The position numbers and the translations under genes are program-made. DNA of 64,000 bases from Albugo candida (taxonomy: Eukaryota > Oomycota > Peronosporomycetes > Albuginales). Below are positions 11,221-21,964 of this stretch, one piece after another. Below the pieces are notes generated by a model. The model had not been told where the DNA came from and made no database searches. It saw only the letters and a program-made list of their open reading frames with translations. Location: NCBI GenBank assembly GCA_040437565.1, contig JBDOQK010000005.1:496001-560000 (forward strand), in the 5' to 3' direction. Every line of letters begins with the position of its first letter. The first letter of the stretch is position 1.

Positions 11221-13669
11221 ATGACTGGACCCCAAGTGATCCAAGTGGTGGAATTCGCATCGGCTCGGGCGTTTGAGCTTCAAACGCTTCATCAGGTCGC
11301 TCACAGCAGCTCTCTTTATTCGCAAACGGATATCAAGCTCTCACAACAAAAGAATCAACGTCGTCGAAGAGCAAACGCATTTCATTCCTATCGAACTCCA
11401 CAACGACTGCGTCACTCGCATCAAAAACGAGTCAAGCAGAATAGTAAGCCTCACAATCGTAAGCTCCGTCGTCAACATCCTCGACTGCTGCATGAGCGTG
11501 CCTTAGCCGCAACAAATGGCTACCAATTAACGTCATCTCAACCACCAATTTTGTTGGAAAAGCAGCTTTTACGGACCCATTTCTGGCATGCAAAGAGAAT
11601 GAAAATGCAGGAGTGTTGGGGATTCCAACTTCCTCGCCATCGATCTGACAAAAGTGTATCAGCAGCGCTAACAGCTCTCCGTAAGTCAGCAGTGGTATGT
11701 GATTTTTCTTATTACGGGATCCTGGAACTTTGCGGGTCTCCTCAGTATATTGACAGTCTTTTACGCTGTGTTTCGGTACGTCACTTCTTGCACCCGGAGA
11801 ATTCTCAGCAGTGATGTTGAGATGTAGGATCCGCTCGGAAGCGATATTCTGGATGAAGACGTACTCTCTGGCCAATGTGAAGGCCGTCTGTTATTATACC
11901 ACTTTCAGACTTTTCCTCGGGCTTTAATAGGACCAGCATCCTTCATGTGGCGGCCTTGCCCTGCTTTGTCTGAGAGGCAGCTCTGGCTCTGTATCCACCC
12001 AGCAGCGTTTGTGGAGTCAGCTTCAGCCATCACAGCTGCCTGTGAGCACATGAATAGCGAGAATCCCCACAATCCAGTCCATCTATTTGATCGTCGGGGA
12101 GAATTGGCTCGTTTTCAACTTCGTGGACGTGGCACCGCGAGTATTCTTCTGTCGCTATGTTCAAAATCGACTTCGGGTACCTTCGTGACGGCTGACTGGG
12201 AGGAGATTCTAATGCACGGGAGAGGGAAAAATTTAGAGGTCCTTCGTCGTGAGTTGCACGATCAAAAACGGAAGAACAAAACACATCCTTTCGACCAAAA
12301 TCAAACAACTTGTGATACAATCTTTCCCGTCATTATCCAAGATCCCCGATGGAGAGAGTCATCCGACGTGAAAACGGAGCAAATGTTATCGCTGATGAGT
12401 GAACCTACGCCACGTGAGATTCCATCAAACATCGTGTATAGTCCTTTAACAGGAGCCGACATCACAGCCTCACTCAACAATTCAGATGATATCGAACCTG
12501 ATGTAGAAAAACTCATGCAAGAGATCACAGATCTATCAGAATGGAAAGGTTATCGACAGGCTCCATCACGAAGTCAGATGGAAGATGCACTCACGGTTGA
12601 CTCCACTCAACATCTCAGTGTGTCGCCACTGTCTTTGCTTTGGTCTTCACGCGGTCGTACTTTTGTCAATTCAAACTTTACACACGATCACACGATGAAT
12701 CAAATTCGATATATTCGTCGACGCAAACCAATGGATTCCAAAGCCCACGTTGATGGATTCGAAATGCATTTGATGTTTATTCGGCAATCCAACTCTGCAT
12801 TTCCTGACCTGAGTGGCTGGGATATCCTTGTGGTTCCATCCTACTCAGTCACGTTACTGGAAGCTCTATCTTCTCGTGGCGCTATGATTATCGGTCTGGA
12901 AGAAAATCACGCTATTTCCACCGTCGGAAATGCTATGAGGTACGTCTCCATTCCATCACCGACGTTTTGACTAAGTTGTGAATCAGCTTCCCGGCAGACT
13001 ATCCGGACACAAAAGCAGGTCAACAATACTGGAGTCAGCGTGCGACGAAAGAGTTTGAGCATAATATGAAGCGGCCGAAAGGCAAACGACTTGTTCCGAA
13101 GAAAGCGCTCGGAAGAGAAAACTTGGATTTTGCTCCGTCGTGGAATGAGCTAGGAGGTGAAAACAGCTTGGAAGCGTGGGTTGTTTTACGGAATAAAGCC
13201 TACATGCAGTCATTCAACTTTATAATGGAGGCTCCGATCCTTCCCACAGCTGTGAAAACACTCGTGCCTGTCATTCTATCTCTTCCTCGTCGCGGATGTT
13301 TTGAGGTCAACATGCGGGTACGTGTGTAGACCACGATTTGCATCAATTCTAATGTGTTCATAGCTATTTCTTCCAAATCTCATGGAGATTGAAAGCTATC
13401 AGGATTCACAATGGCAAGGGACTCAGTTAAGTTTATCACACAGTGTAGACGATCGACGCATTCTGTTGGGATTTGTCACGTCTGCGGTGTATGATCGACC
13501 CAAGGGAAGACATCGTGGCATTGGATTTTGTGGCGCTGATCAACTTCAGTTGTTAGCATCGCTGTCTGGAACCAAGCAAGAAAACTCGTTTTTGGCAATG
13601 ACGTGCTCACAACAATCAGTCATGCTTCGCCCCGTACGTCTTTGCGTTCTCGTGCCACCGATGAGATGA
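11221..13669 (+). CDS. POP1: Ribonuclease P/MRP protein subunit POP1
   Basis: POP1 is the largest protein of RNase P and RNase MRP, the nuclear ribonucleoproteins that trim tRNA 5' leaders and pre-rRNA. Four exons (11221-11775, 11828-12939, 12987-13317, 13364-13669) join in frame to 767 residues. The N-terminal POP1 domain includes the basic stretch RRRANAFHSYRTPQRLRHS and the signature THFWHAKRMKMQECWGFQLP, followed by CDFSYYGILELCGSP. The central region has ALIGPASFMWRPCP and RFQLRGRGTASILLSL. The POPLD domain is around VVPSYSVTLLEALSSRGAMI and FPADYPDT. The C-terminus, IGFVTSAVYDRPKGRHRGIG, matches the usual end of the family. The intron positions are supported by conserved motifs running across them. 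The gene converges on the sirtuin gene, with 81 bp between the two stop codons. Confidence 0.94.
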
Positions 13670-13750
13670 AAATTCGAGTCCATTTTATCGTATGGACCCA
13701 AAGTATATACAAATACTAGTACTATTTCTGGTGCAAATTTGCTTTCGGCT

Positions 13751-15650
13751 TTAAGACATTGTGATATTTTGAGCCTCTGTGGCTGTGTCACCATCTTCAA
13801 TTATGGCATCTATTCCATCATCAGCATCTTCACTATCACTCGAATGAAGACTCTCTTCTCTGGCTCCAGCAAACATATATCGACAAGGCCTGACAGGCTC
13901 ATACGATGAAGCTGTGTCCTCGCTCGAAACCTCCCAATTCGACATCGCTGGATGAGGAAGTTTCCAATCCAGTCGACGACATAATTCATGCACAATGTTG
14001 TCTGAATAACCTAATAGTTCTACATCAAATTGGTGCGGTCGACCGACGGGTTCTCTGTTCAATTAAGAATGAGATAAAATGAGAAAGTATCCGTTGTATC
14101 AAAAGAATGTATCTTACCGATTGATTAGGATCATTGGAGCATCTTTACGGATACGTCCAACAATGCTCCGAACAGGATTCACTTTGAGGGAGGATCCCAT
14201 AACCAAAACCAGATCAACGTCATTTTCATCGCGTTTGATAGAATCATGAAATCGTTTCGGCAGCGGTTCCCCAAAGAATACGATATCAGGCTTGATGATT
14301 CCTTCCGGCGATCCGCAGTGAGCACACATTGGAACGCATTGTATGGCGATATCTTTGCGAATTGCGCTATTGGGATATTTACGCTTGCACGCCAAGCACG
14401 TGGCTGTGGCGAAAGAGCCGTGACACAGCACGGAACGCTCATCCGATATACCGGCTGCATGCTCCAACATATCGATGTTCTAAACACTGACAAAAATGAG
14501 CGCGTTTCGGCGTAATCGATGCATGTTGGTATACCTGACTATACACACGAAGTAATTTTCCTTTATCTTCCAGCAATTTTAGAAAATAATGGCTTTGGGA
14601 GGGCACAAAGGTAAGGCGATCTTTGTCTGGGAAAAGCTGTTTTGCAAAAGCGAAAAACGGGCGTGGATTGGAGCGAAAATAGTCGATATCTACAAGTCGA
14701 ATATTTATAAAATGCAATGTTTCGAACGCTTGGAAAACGTACCGAACATACACTGTGGATTGGGAAGATTGTAATCATCAAGACGCTATACACAATCATA
14801 ATACAACTGTGTTTGGTAAGAGTTGACGGAAGACAGCAATATACACAATACACAGTACACTATAAATCCCATTCTCGGATCGGAAATCGGGAATACCACA
14901 AGAAACGGAAATTCCAGCCCCAGCCAGTACCAAAATCTTCTTTGCATTTCGAAGAACATCGATTACATCATCAAATGTGTTGACGTGCGAAAGTTTTTGT
15001 CGTGCTGGAATACTTGGTTGTACTAAACGGACTCCCATCGACATGATCACACTCCACAATTCTTCATCATCGACGTCAAAATCTTCATCAAGACTCAAGC
15101 CAAGAGCGTCCATCATTTGTGATGCTTTGTAACCTTGATGTTTATGATGCAATAACCACGTCAAAAAGGACTCTTCGTTCAACTTAGAAATGTCATCGCC
15201 TAATCTATCATTAATATCCTTGGAATGGTTTTCTTGATGAATAATGGTTTTATTTCCTCCATTGGACAACGATGATGCATCGAGGATTATATGTTGTGCA
15301 GCCTTGGTGTCATCGGCAATCGTCTCACTACTATGTATGGTCGTGTGTAATCGCGCTTTCGTATCGACATGTTCGCTAACCCCGTCCGTGTACGTACTGA
15401 TAGTCGCCCTAATACAAGGATGCTCACTATAGGGAGAGGTGGTTACTTCCCCGCTCGATTGGTCTTCTTGTTCATCATCGGATGTTCGGTGCTTTTTCAT
15501 AGGACGCGAAGATGCTGGTGTCGTCAACGAAGCTATAGATGAACCGGGTTTATCGGTAGAATTAGGAGTGATAATAGCATCAGGGTAGATTGTGTGTGGT
15601 GGTTGTGTGGGGAGGTTTTCGTGCTCACTCATGCTACCTAGAGTAGACAT
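13751..15650 (-). CDS. Class-I sirtuin, NAD-dependent protein deacetylase
   Basis: This is a SIRT1/Sir2-type deacylase that removes acetyl groups from lysines and consumes NAD. Five exons on the minus strand give about 550 residues. The first (15650-14859) holds a long polar, Ser/Thr-rich N-terminal region of about 230 residues and ends at KILVLAGAGISVSCGIPDFR. Later exons carry NPQCMF-DIDYFRSNPRPFF, the NID motif, the catalytic CHGSFATATC, two zinc-binding Cys pairs (CLAC and CAHC), KPDIVFFGE, MGSSLKVNPV and FDVELLGYSDNIVHELCRRL. ATG 15650 (MSTLGSMSEHE) was preferred over the in-frame TTG further upstream. The C-terminal tail is acidic and Ser-rich. The start lies 101 bp from the divergent start of the coiled-coil gene at 15752, so the two probably share a promoter. 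The tail after the catalytic core is not conserved enough to name a specific SIRT1-3 orthologue. Confidence 0.93.
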
Positions 15651-15751
15651 TCGGTAAAATACGAATGTACCCAAGTGTAGAATTGCGTATGTAACGGTTT
15701 AGCGCTTGTTCGGATGCAACACAAGGTTGCAGCGACGAACCTAACGCCGGA
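15651..15751. promoter_or_regulatory. Likely shared promoter of divergent sirtuin and coiled-coil genes
   Basis: Only 101 bp separate the two divergent start codons, so both transcripts must start within or near this stretch. No TATA box or named motif was recognised. Confidence 0.5.
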
Positions 15752-17693
15752 ATGGCTTTTTCTCGTGAAGCGCAGACTTGCGCATATAATAACAAAGCAG
15801 TAGATGTAAGTTCAACAAAATTAGTGCAACTGGAACGCGAAGACAAGTTGAGACACGCACGCGAGTTTTCCACTTGGTTGTTGAATTACGCGAAGCAAAT
15901 TGAAGCTATTCGAGCTAGAAATAAGCGACTTGAACAAGAGGTCTTTTTCTGGTAATTGCGATTCTTTCTATAATGCAAAGCTTTTTGTAGCTTTCATTCG
16001 ATGCACATGCTGAACGGGATGATCCTTTCTACAATGAGCAAATGGCCGGGAAGCTTGGAGAGTTATTTCTACAAGGTAGCAATGTCATGTTGCGTTTGGA
16101 AATCGCAAAGCAAGAATTATCGCATTTGGATCAAGAAGTGAGTAAATATGAATTGTTAGTTGCAAATCAAAGAGAAAAGAACTATGCGATTGCGAATTAT
16201 AACCAAACGCATTTACTCACATCGGGAAAAATTCGAAAGCTAGAGCACGATTTAGATCGTCGTGTTTTGAAGATGAACGAAAAGTTGCGGAGTAATCGGC
16301 GGCTGTATGACACACTGGATACACTGTATAATGAGCGTCTTTGCATGGATGCAGTGTATACTAAAAGAGGATTGGACCTTTTACAAAAGCAGCAACAGAT
16401 AAACCGGTTAGAGAATGAAGTCCAAAGTATCCAGTCTGAAGTTTCCGATATCGAGAAAAGCATCGAAGATACACGGCAAGACGGTCAAGTTTACGAGCTA
16501 GAGTGTACTCAGCGTGCAAACAAACTTCTCGTAGAACTCACTGACGTCGGGCTTGACCAACATTCGCACAAATATATTGGTCCACTTCTGCCGATGAATC
16601 TCTTTACAGCTCTCGAGAAATTCGATATACCACACGAGACAATTGATACAAAGACGCAAAGTCTTTGCAAAACGCTTCGTAAAACAGTCAATAAAAACCG
16701 ATGGATCTGCGGTCAAGCAAAAGCCACAACCGACATCGCCGTATCCACACTCACTGAAAATTTACGTTTATTTCAGCAGATTCATCAGCTAAATGGAACC
16801 ACAACAGTCGATGAGGTCATTCAGACCTTCCACGCACAAGAAGCCGAGCATTTTGCAAGAATGCAACTTGTCAATAGCTTGGCACAAGAGCTCGATGAAC
16901 GGCGCCATATCGTCTCTACATTACGAGAGAGAATTGGGAGGTCTTTTTTGAAAGTGCAAGCTGTATTTACTAATGAGCAACATGTAATGGCAGAGTAAAA
17001 TCACAGAACTACACGGCGAATTGTCAAAAAGCGAAGCAAGTGCAGGCGATGAATGCAAAGATTGAGGTACGTTTGCGAATTTTTTATGAAAGTCTTAGGT
17101 CTCGTTTGAAGCGTACACTCGTGCAAACGCGAATGAAAAAAGAAAGTGCGAAGGATTTAACGACATTTCTTGACGATCTAAGATCAGAGCTCGTCTCGTT
17201 CCACACTCGGCTGGGTTGTAAAGCACAAATAACTAGTTAGTACGGGATGTGATATACTATCTCACTCTAATTACATTCATGAAAGATGGTGGAAATCTGC
17301 ACCAACTTTTCCACGAAATTGAAGAGCGCGCTACCACGATCCTCGAGCAAAACTACTCCACAAAAATAGTGTGCAATGGCGGTGGACACAACGTATACAC
17401 CTCTTTCTCTTACAAAACGTATCCAACGCAACTTGTAGGTGCACATCCAATTGGAGCAAAACATCGATCCAAAAGAGTCGAATTTGTCTCTTCCTACATT
17501 TTCTCCAAAATGTGCAAAATCGCCCAAAGACTTCGGCTTGTATCGAAATGATCAAATTTTCCGATATGGAAACGTCGATCCGCCACAATTGTGCATGGAC
17601 GACTTGGGCAAACGCGACGTGGCCGATGAAGCATACGCCTATACGTATGAGGAGCTCAAGTCGGACGTTTGGCCGATGGAATTACAACAGTGA
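15752..17693 (+). CDS. Outer dynein arm docking-complex-like coiled-coil protein (CCDC63/CCDC114 type)
   Basis: The protein is almost all coiled coil. Exon 1 (15752-15940) encodes LEREDKLRHAREFSTWLLNY. After an intron ending near 15990, a long exon covers about 300 helical residues. The segment TTVDEVIQTFHAQEAEHFAR followed by LVNSLAQEL resembles the conserved 'F..E..NF.L..YVNEL' block of outer-arm-dynein docking proteins (Chlamydomonas DC2, human CCDC63/CCDC114). Near 17290, LHQLFHEIEERATTILEQNY matches the later 'L..IE.RT..IL' block of the same family. It would anchor outer dynein arms to doublet microtubules of the zoospore flagellum. Exon borders between 16940 and 17480 are partly inferred: introns near 16937-16990, 17210-17285 and 17430-17475 are likely, and the frame around 17070-17100 is not fully settled. 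The C-terminal exon ends in SDVWPMELQQ. Confidence 0.75.
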
Positions 17694-17756
17694 AAATCTA
17701 ATAAGTATTTGCATTTATTTTTACGCTCGAACCTTTTCAAAGAGTTTTATGAGACG

Positions 17757-18999
17757 ATGGAAGATGACGACTGGGAGACAGAGCGTGAGAATATAGGAAA
17801 CGACTCATTCGCTGATAATCACACACTTGAGACGCTTTGGATTCCTTGTTTTACGGAAGGGGGTCTTTTGTATTACTACAACACAGAAACGTCAGAGTCT
17901 CAATGGGAATGTCCAAGTTCTAAGAGTTTTGATAGTGAGCGGGCATCCGCGCGCGATAGTGATAATGATCCACTGCGTAGTTGCACCCGAGATGGTGACG
18001 AATCAGATTCTCCATTGCAAAAGCTCCTGCAGCAAATAGGCCAGCGAATTGACGCATTCGAATACGTAAGTCGTCATTCGAAATTCATTTCATGATAAAA
18101 CTTTTCGTAGGTGACAAACGGTGAATTTGAGGCGTTGGATTTCAGTGTATCGCAGCTACAACGGCACAGAAATGAAGTAGGACCACACTATATTCAATCA
18201 TTATCACTCCTATCTTATATTGTAGCTTGTGCGAGGGAAAGCTCGGGCTCTAAAAGAGGTCGAACGCCTACAGTTTATCGTGAAAGCATCGAATCGGCGA
18301 TGTGATTTACTCGAGACACTTGCTCAGCTCGCACAAGAAAAGCTTTATGATGAGCGAGTAGCAAACGCTCGGTATTGCTCGGGCTTGGAACGTCAATTGA
18401 AAGCGAGTATCGATGCAAATAAGCAGCTCTTCCATGAATTGGAGACGGCTGAGAAACCAAACTCAAAGATGGTACCCTCTCAACGCATCGATGAGGTTTG
18501 GAATAAGTTCTTTCATAATGTGAAGGATACTCCACTTTCATTATCGGACGTCATCCAAAGAGGTGACATCGTCACATTGCAGCAACTACTTGTGGAAAAA
18601 GGCGATTTGAGTTCCGACGAGCCATGCGCTTTGCATCTAGCCTGTCGATATGGCCAGCCTGAAATAATGGCTCTGTTGGTTGAATATGCAGCTGATATCG
18701 AAGAAAGAGATGAACAAGGAAATACGCCGCTGCTTCTCGCTTGCCAGTATGGGCAGTCCGAGTGCGTCCGCTTTCTCGTGCGAAGTGCAGCTAATTTGTA
18801 TGCACGAAATCACGCGGGTGAATCCGCGATAGAGCTTGCGATACAAAGCAGAGTGGACGACTGTGTAACAATTTTGAAGGACTATGGTGTAGATTTGAGT
18901 TTGGGTGAAGAACGTAGCGACATTTCGTCGAGTGATGTTCAGTCAATGGACAGACTATCGTGGGCGAAATGGCTGTTTGGTCGTATAAAACAAGGCTAA
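17757..18999 (+). CDS. WW domain, coiled-coil and ankyrin-repeat protein
   Basis: ATG 17757 begins MEDDDWETERENIGND; the frame opens earlier only with TTG. Residues of about 25-60 form a WW domain: LWIPCFTEGGLLYYYNTETS then ESQWECP. This is the W...YY.N..T..S.W..P pattern that binds proline-rich ligands. After an acidic Ser-rich linker come introns at about 18066-18110 and 18177-18225. A coiled-coil region follows (ARALKEVERLQFIVKASNRR). From about 18540 there are three ankyrin repeats (ALHLACRYGQPEIMALLVEY, TPLLLACQYGQSECVRFLVR, SAIELAIQSRVDDCVTILKD). Such WW-ankyrin scaffolds are common in oomycetes, but the exact role is unknown. The gene starts 63 bp after the stop of the docking-complex gene on the same strand. 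It is probably a separate gene, though a fusion read across that gap cannot be fully excluded. Confidence 0.82.
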
Positions 19000-19106
19000 G
19001 ATCTTGAAGTGTATTAGTTCATCAAAACTGTAAAATACCGCCAAAACGGCACCCGAGGAAAGCTAATACATTGCAACACGACATTTAATTAGCCATATTG
19101 ATTTAT

Positions 19107-21342
19107 TTAGAACGAAACGCGAGGCCCCGAACGCACTTTAAGCCATTTTTCTACGAGTTCCGAAGTAGGCGGGACACTGATATCCACCTCATTTTCTTCA
19201 AACGTGAGAATTTGTATTTGTCCATGTATACTCGTCTCGAATGAGAATATTACAACGTAGATCACATATACGTCGGTTGGCCGTTCGGAATGATCGTCTG
19301 CACTCCGGGCGCCTTGAAAAGAGTAGATCGCACTCGATATCTTACTCGTGTCACCTGCCACAACTTCGGCCACATCAAGTTCGCCACACCCTCCTTTCCA
19401 TTTTCCAGACGTTCCTTGACCACGACAATTACATCCGTACTGAGCTGTGCGCACTACTTGTCCATTCAGCATCCAAATTGCGGGAATATTTGTCCCGCTT
19501 TGTGCTTGAGGCATTTTTGCTTTCACGATAAATATTTTTTCAATGCCGCTCCAACCGGCATACGCGATACCTCGAGAGAATCCACAGGAATTATCACAAG
19601 GGTTTGCCGACATGACATTCAACTCCAGACCGTCATCCAATTCCCCTCTAAACGACACTGATTTCGTAGACGACGTCGTTGCATCAGAAGTAGCAAAACT
19701 TTGTGAGTTCCCGTGACAAATATCCCATTCTCCGCTTTTTGCTGCGTCTCCACGATTATTGAGGAATACCATATTTTTCACATTTCCCGAAGACGCGTTG
19801 TATGACGATGTCTGTAGCCACGCACCTGTTCTAGATCGATGAAATACACTAATTGCCTGGATACTCATAGGGCCGCGAAATGATAGCGTCAAGTCTTCGT
19901 GGAAAGGAGCAAGTGGGCCACTTACACCATNNNNNNNNNNNNNNNNNNNNNNNNNNNNNNNNNNNNNNNNNNNNNNNNNNNNNNNNNNNNNNNNNNNNNN
20001 NNNNNNNNNNNNNNNNNNNNNNNNNNNNNNTCATAGGGCCGCGAAATGATAGCGTCAAGTCTTCGTGGAAAGGAGCAAGTGGGCCACTTACACCATAATC
20101 AGCTTGTACACATTGCTGAGAGCCATTGCACCTCATATCGATGACTTTGCTGTAAAAACCAGATCCGCCTACCGAAGTGAATGTCATGCTGTGTTTTGGG
20201 CTTTCCCAAGTGTGAGTGGTTGTTGGTGGCGGTCTCCCTTGTTCGCGCGGTTTCGATGAAGAATTCGACTTATTGATACCTCTGTCCATCATAACGACAT
20301 TATTAATCGTTTGAGAATCGTTCAAAACCGATACAACTGGATACGGCGGTACTGGTTGAGGAAACGAGTCCACATTATCCCATTTGCTCGATTCATCCGC
20401 TTCTTTTTGATGAGAAGATGATGAGAAACTGGATGCGTCATTCAGCACGTCGTTACCAAAAGGTTTCTTCGAGGAATCCTCATGCACGAGTCGAGTAGAA
20501 ACACTGTCGTTTGCCTCCTCATTGACTATTTGAGAGGAAATGCCGCCGTCAAAAGATATAGTTTGATTGATTGTGGAGTTCTCAGACTCAATTCCATTGT
20601 CATCTCCCTCAATAACCACATCAAAGCAAGTTGAGTACGCCGCACCTCCAGCACCTTGAAAATCAGTAAAATTACCATCGAAATCTGTCTGATTGAAAAA
20701 CGTCCAGTACCACACCATGGAATACGTCCCCGAAGCAGCATTATGCGGAACAACAAAACTTCCAACACACGGAAAATAACTTCCAGCGCGCCCAGTCGGA
20801 TTCCCATCCCGATCAAAAGCTTCGCCGCAATTCCCATCGTCAAAATCGTGCAATTGTCCGTCAACTAATTTTTCCGGTGTGAGATCGTGAGGACTTTCAA
20901 GCATGGTGCTTGGCTCATGAGTCCAGTATACACCATACGCTGTTCCACTTCCGCGTTTATCAATGGCGGTGTGGCCATTTGCAAAGTAAGCATAATATAA
21001 TGTGTCGCCTGACTTTGCGTGTATACGCGTTCTCCAACCCGTATACTCCGCCTGATTTTGCGTAACTTGACACAACGATTTGCTATTTGCACGTATTTCA
21101 TCTGGTAGTAGCTTATATGTGAATTTGACGTTCACATCTGGGTCCCCGCGACCAGGGTAATTATAGCCATAACCCTCACATACACCGTTACCTCTAGTTC
21201 CCGTAAGAACCCACGCCGCACTGCGTGTATAAACAACATCGAAGTCGTGATCGATACAGTCTACCCAGCTGTGGGCACTGATCAGATCATAGCGAGCGTA
21301 GGCATACCAATATATGATCAACAAGTAGTTTATAAGTTTCAT
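19107..21342 (-). CDS. Secreted protein: LPMO-like N-terminal domain fused to Tos1-like C-terminal glycosyl-hydrolase domain
   Basis: With the duplicated gap counted once, the frame is 689 residues and uninterrupted. ATG 21342 starts a signal peptide (MKLINYLLIIYWYAYARYDL) predicted to be cut before His24, giving a mature HSWVDC start. A second His lies in FANGHTAID (His124), and aromatic residues follow in TYSMVWYWTFF (about 206-215). An N-terminal His, a mid-domain GH motif and a late axial aromatic are the copper histidine-brace layout of lytic polysaccharide monooxygenases. Cysteines are paired as in secreted folds. A Ser/Thr/Asn-rich linker follows. The C-terminal domain (IPAIWMLNGQVVRTAQYGC, GCGELDVAEV) matches the Tos1/YJL171C C-terminal family of cell-wall glycan-active proteins. 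A role in remodelling the oomycete's own wall or degrading plant wall is inferred. The LPMO assignment rests on motifs only. Confidence 0.83.
19865..20096. repeat. Gap-flanking direct repeat 4 (66 bp)
   Basis: Positions 19865-19930 and 20031-20096 are identical around the N gap 19931-20030, inside the Tos1-like gene. Using one copy keeps the frame open. Confidence 0.9.
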
Positions 21343-21964
21343 GTGTTTTAGTGATGCACGCGTAAAGCACAAATGTGTGCTTTAGAAACTCAATAAATGA
21401 CCTCATCAATGATGCGTTCCTCTCAAAACGGTTTTGTTTGATGCGTTTCATTATCTGCATCATCTCAGGCTGCTATAATTGCATGTATGATGATAACCAC
21501 AAATCAATAAAAAGTACATAAACACCAACGGATAGATATGATATTGTGTCTGTCTTCACCTTGTACTGACGTAACCGTGTATCCGTTGCATAAGTCCACG
21601 TCAGTGGTAAAAGAGCTGGTGGATTTGGAATAAAAATTTCCCTGAATACAAATACAACAGTAAAAACATCAAAAATTTCAGTATGGGAGTGAGTGATTAT
21701 CTTTTACAGCGTAATACGGAATAGAAGTCCCTACGAATTTCTAGATAAGAATTCTTGCAACCCTAAATCAACAGGAAACATTAGCGCCGTCCAATGAAAG
21801 GTGTCGTCCCCCATGATGACGGTGCTTTTTTCTTTCTTAGAATGATCAGTACAAAAATTACGGGCAGACACAGTTCTAAGCTGTTGCTAGAGCTCTTATC
21901 CTAAAAACAGTAGTGCTCAGTGCTCAGTACTGAGCACCAAAGGCTTTGTTTAATAGCTTACACG
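21343..21964. other. 622-bp intergenic region between divergent genes
   Basis: This is the shared upstream region of the Tos1-like gene (minus) and the kinase gene (plus). I see no ORF with features and no clear RNA gene. A short direct repeat (GTGCTCAGTGCTCAGTACTG) sits at about 21912-21931, just before the kinase start. Confidence 0.5.
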
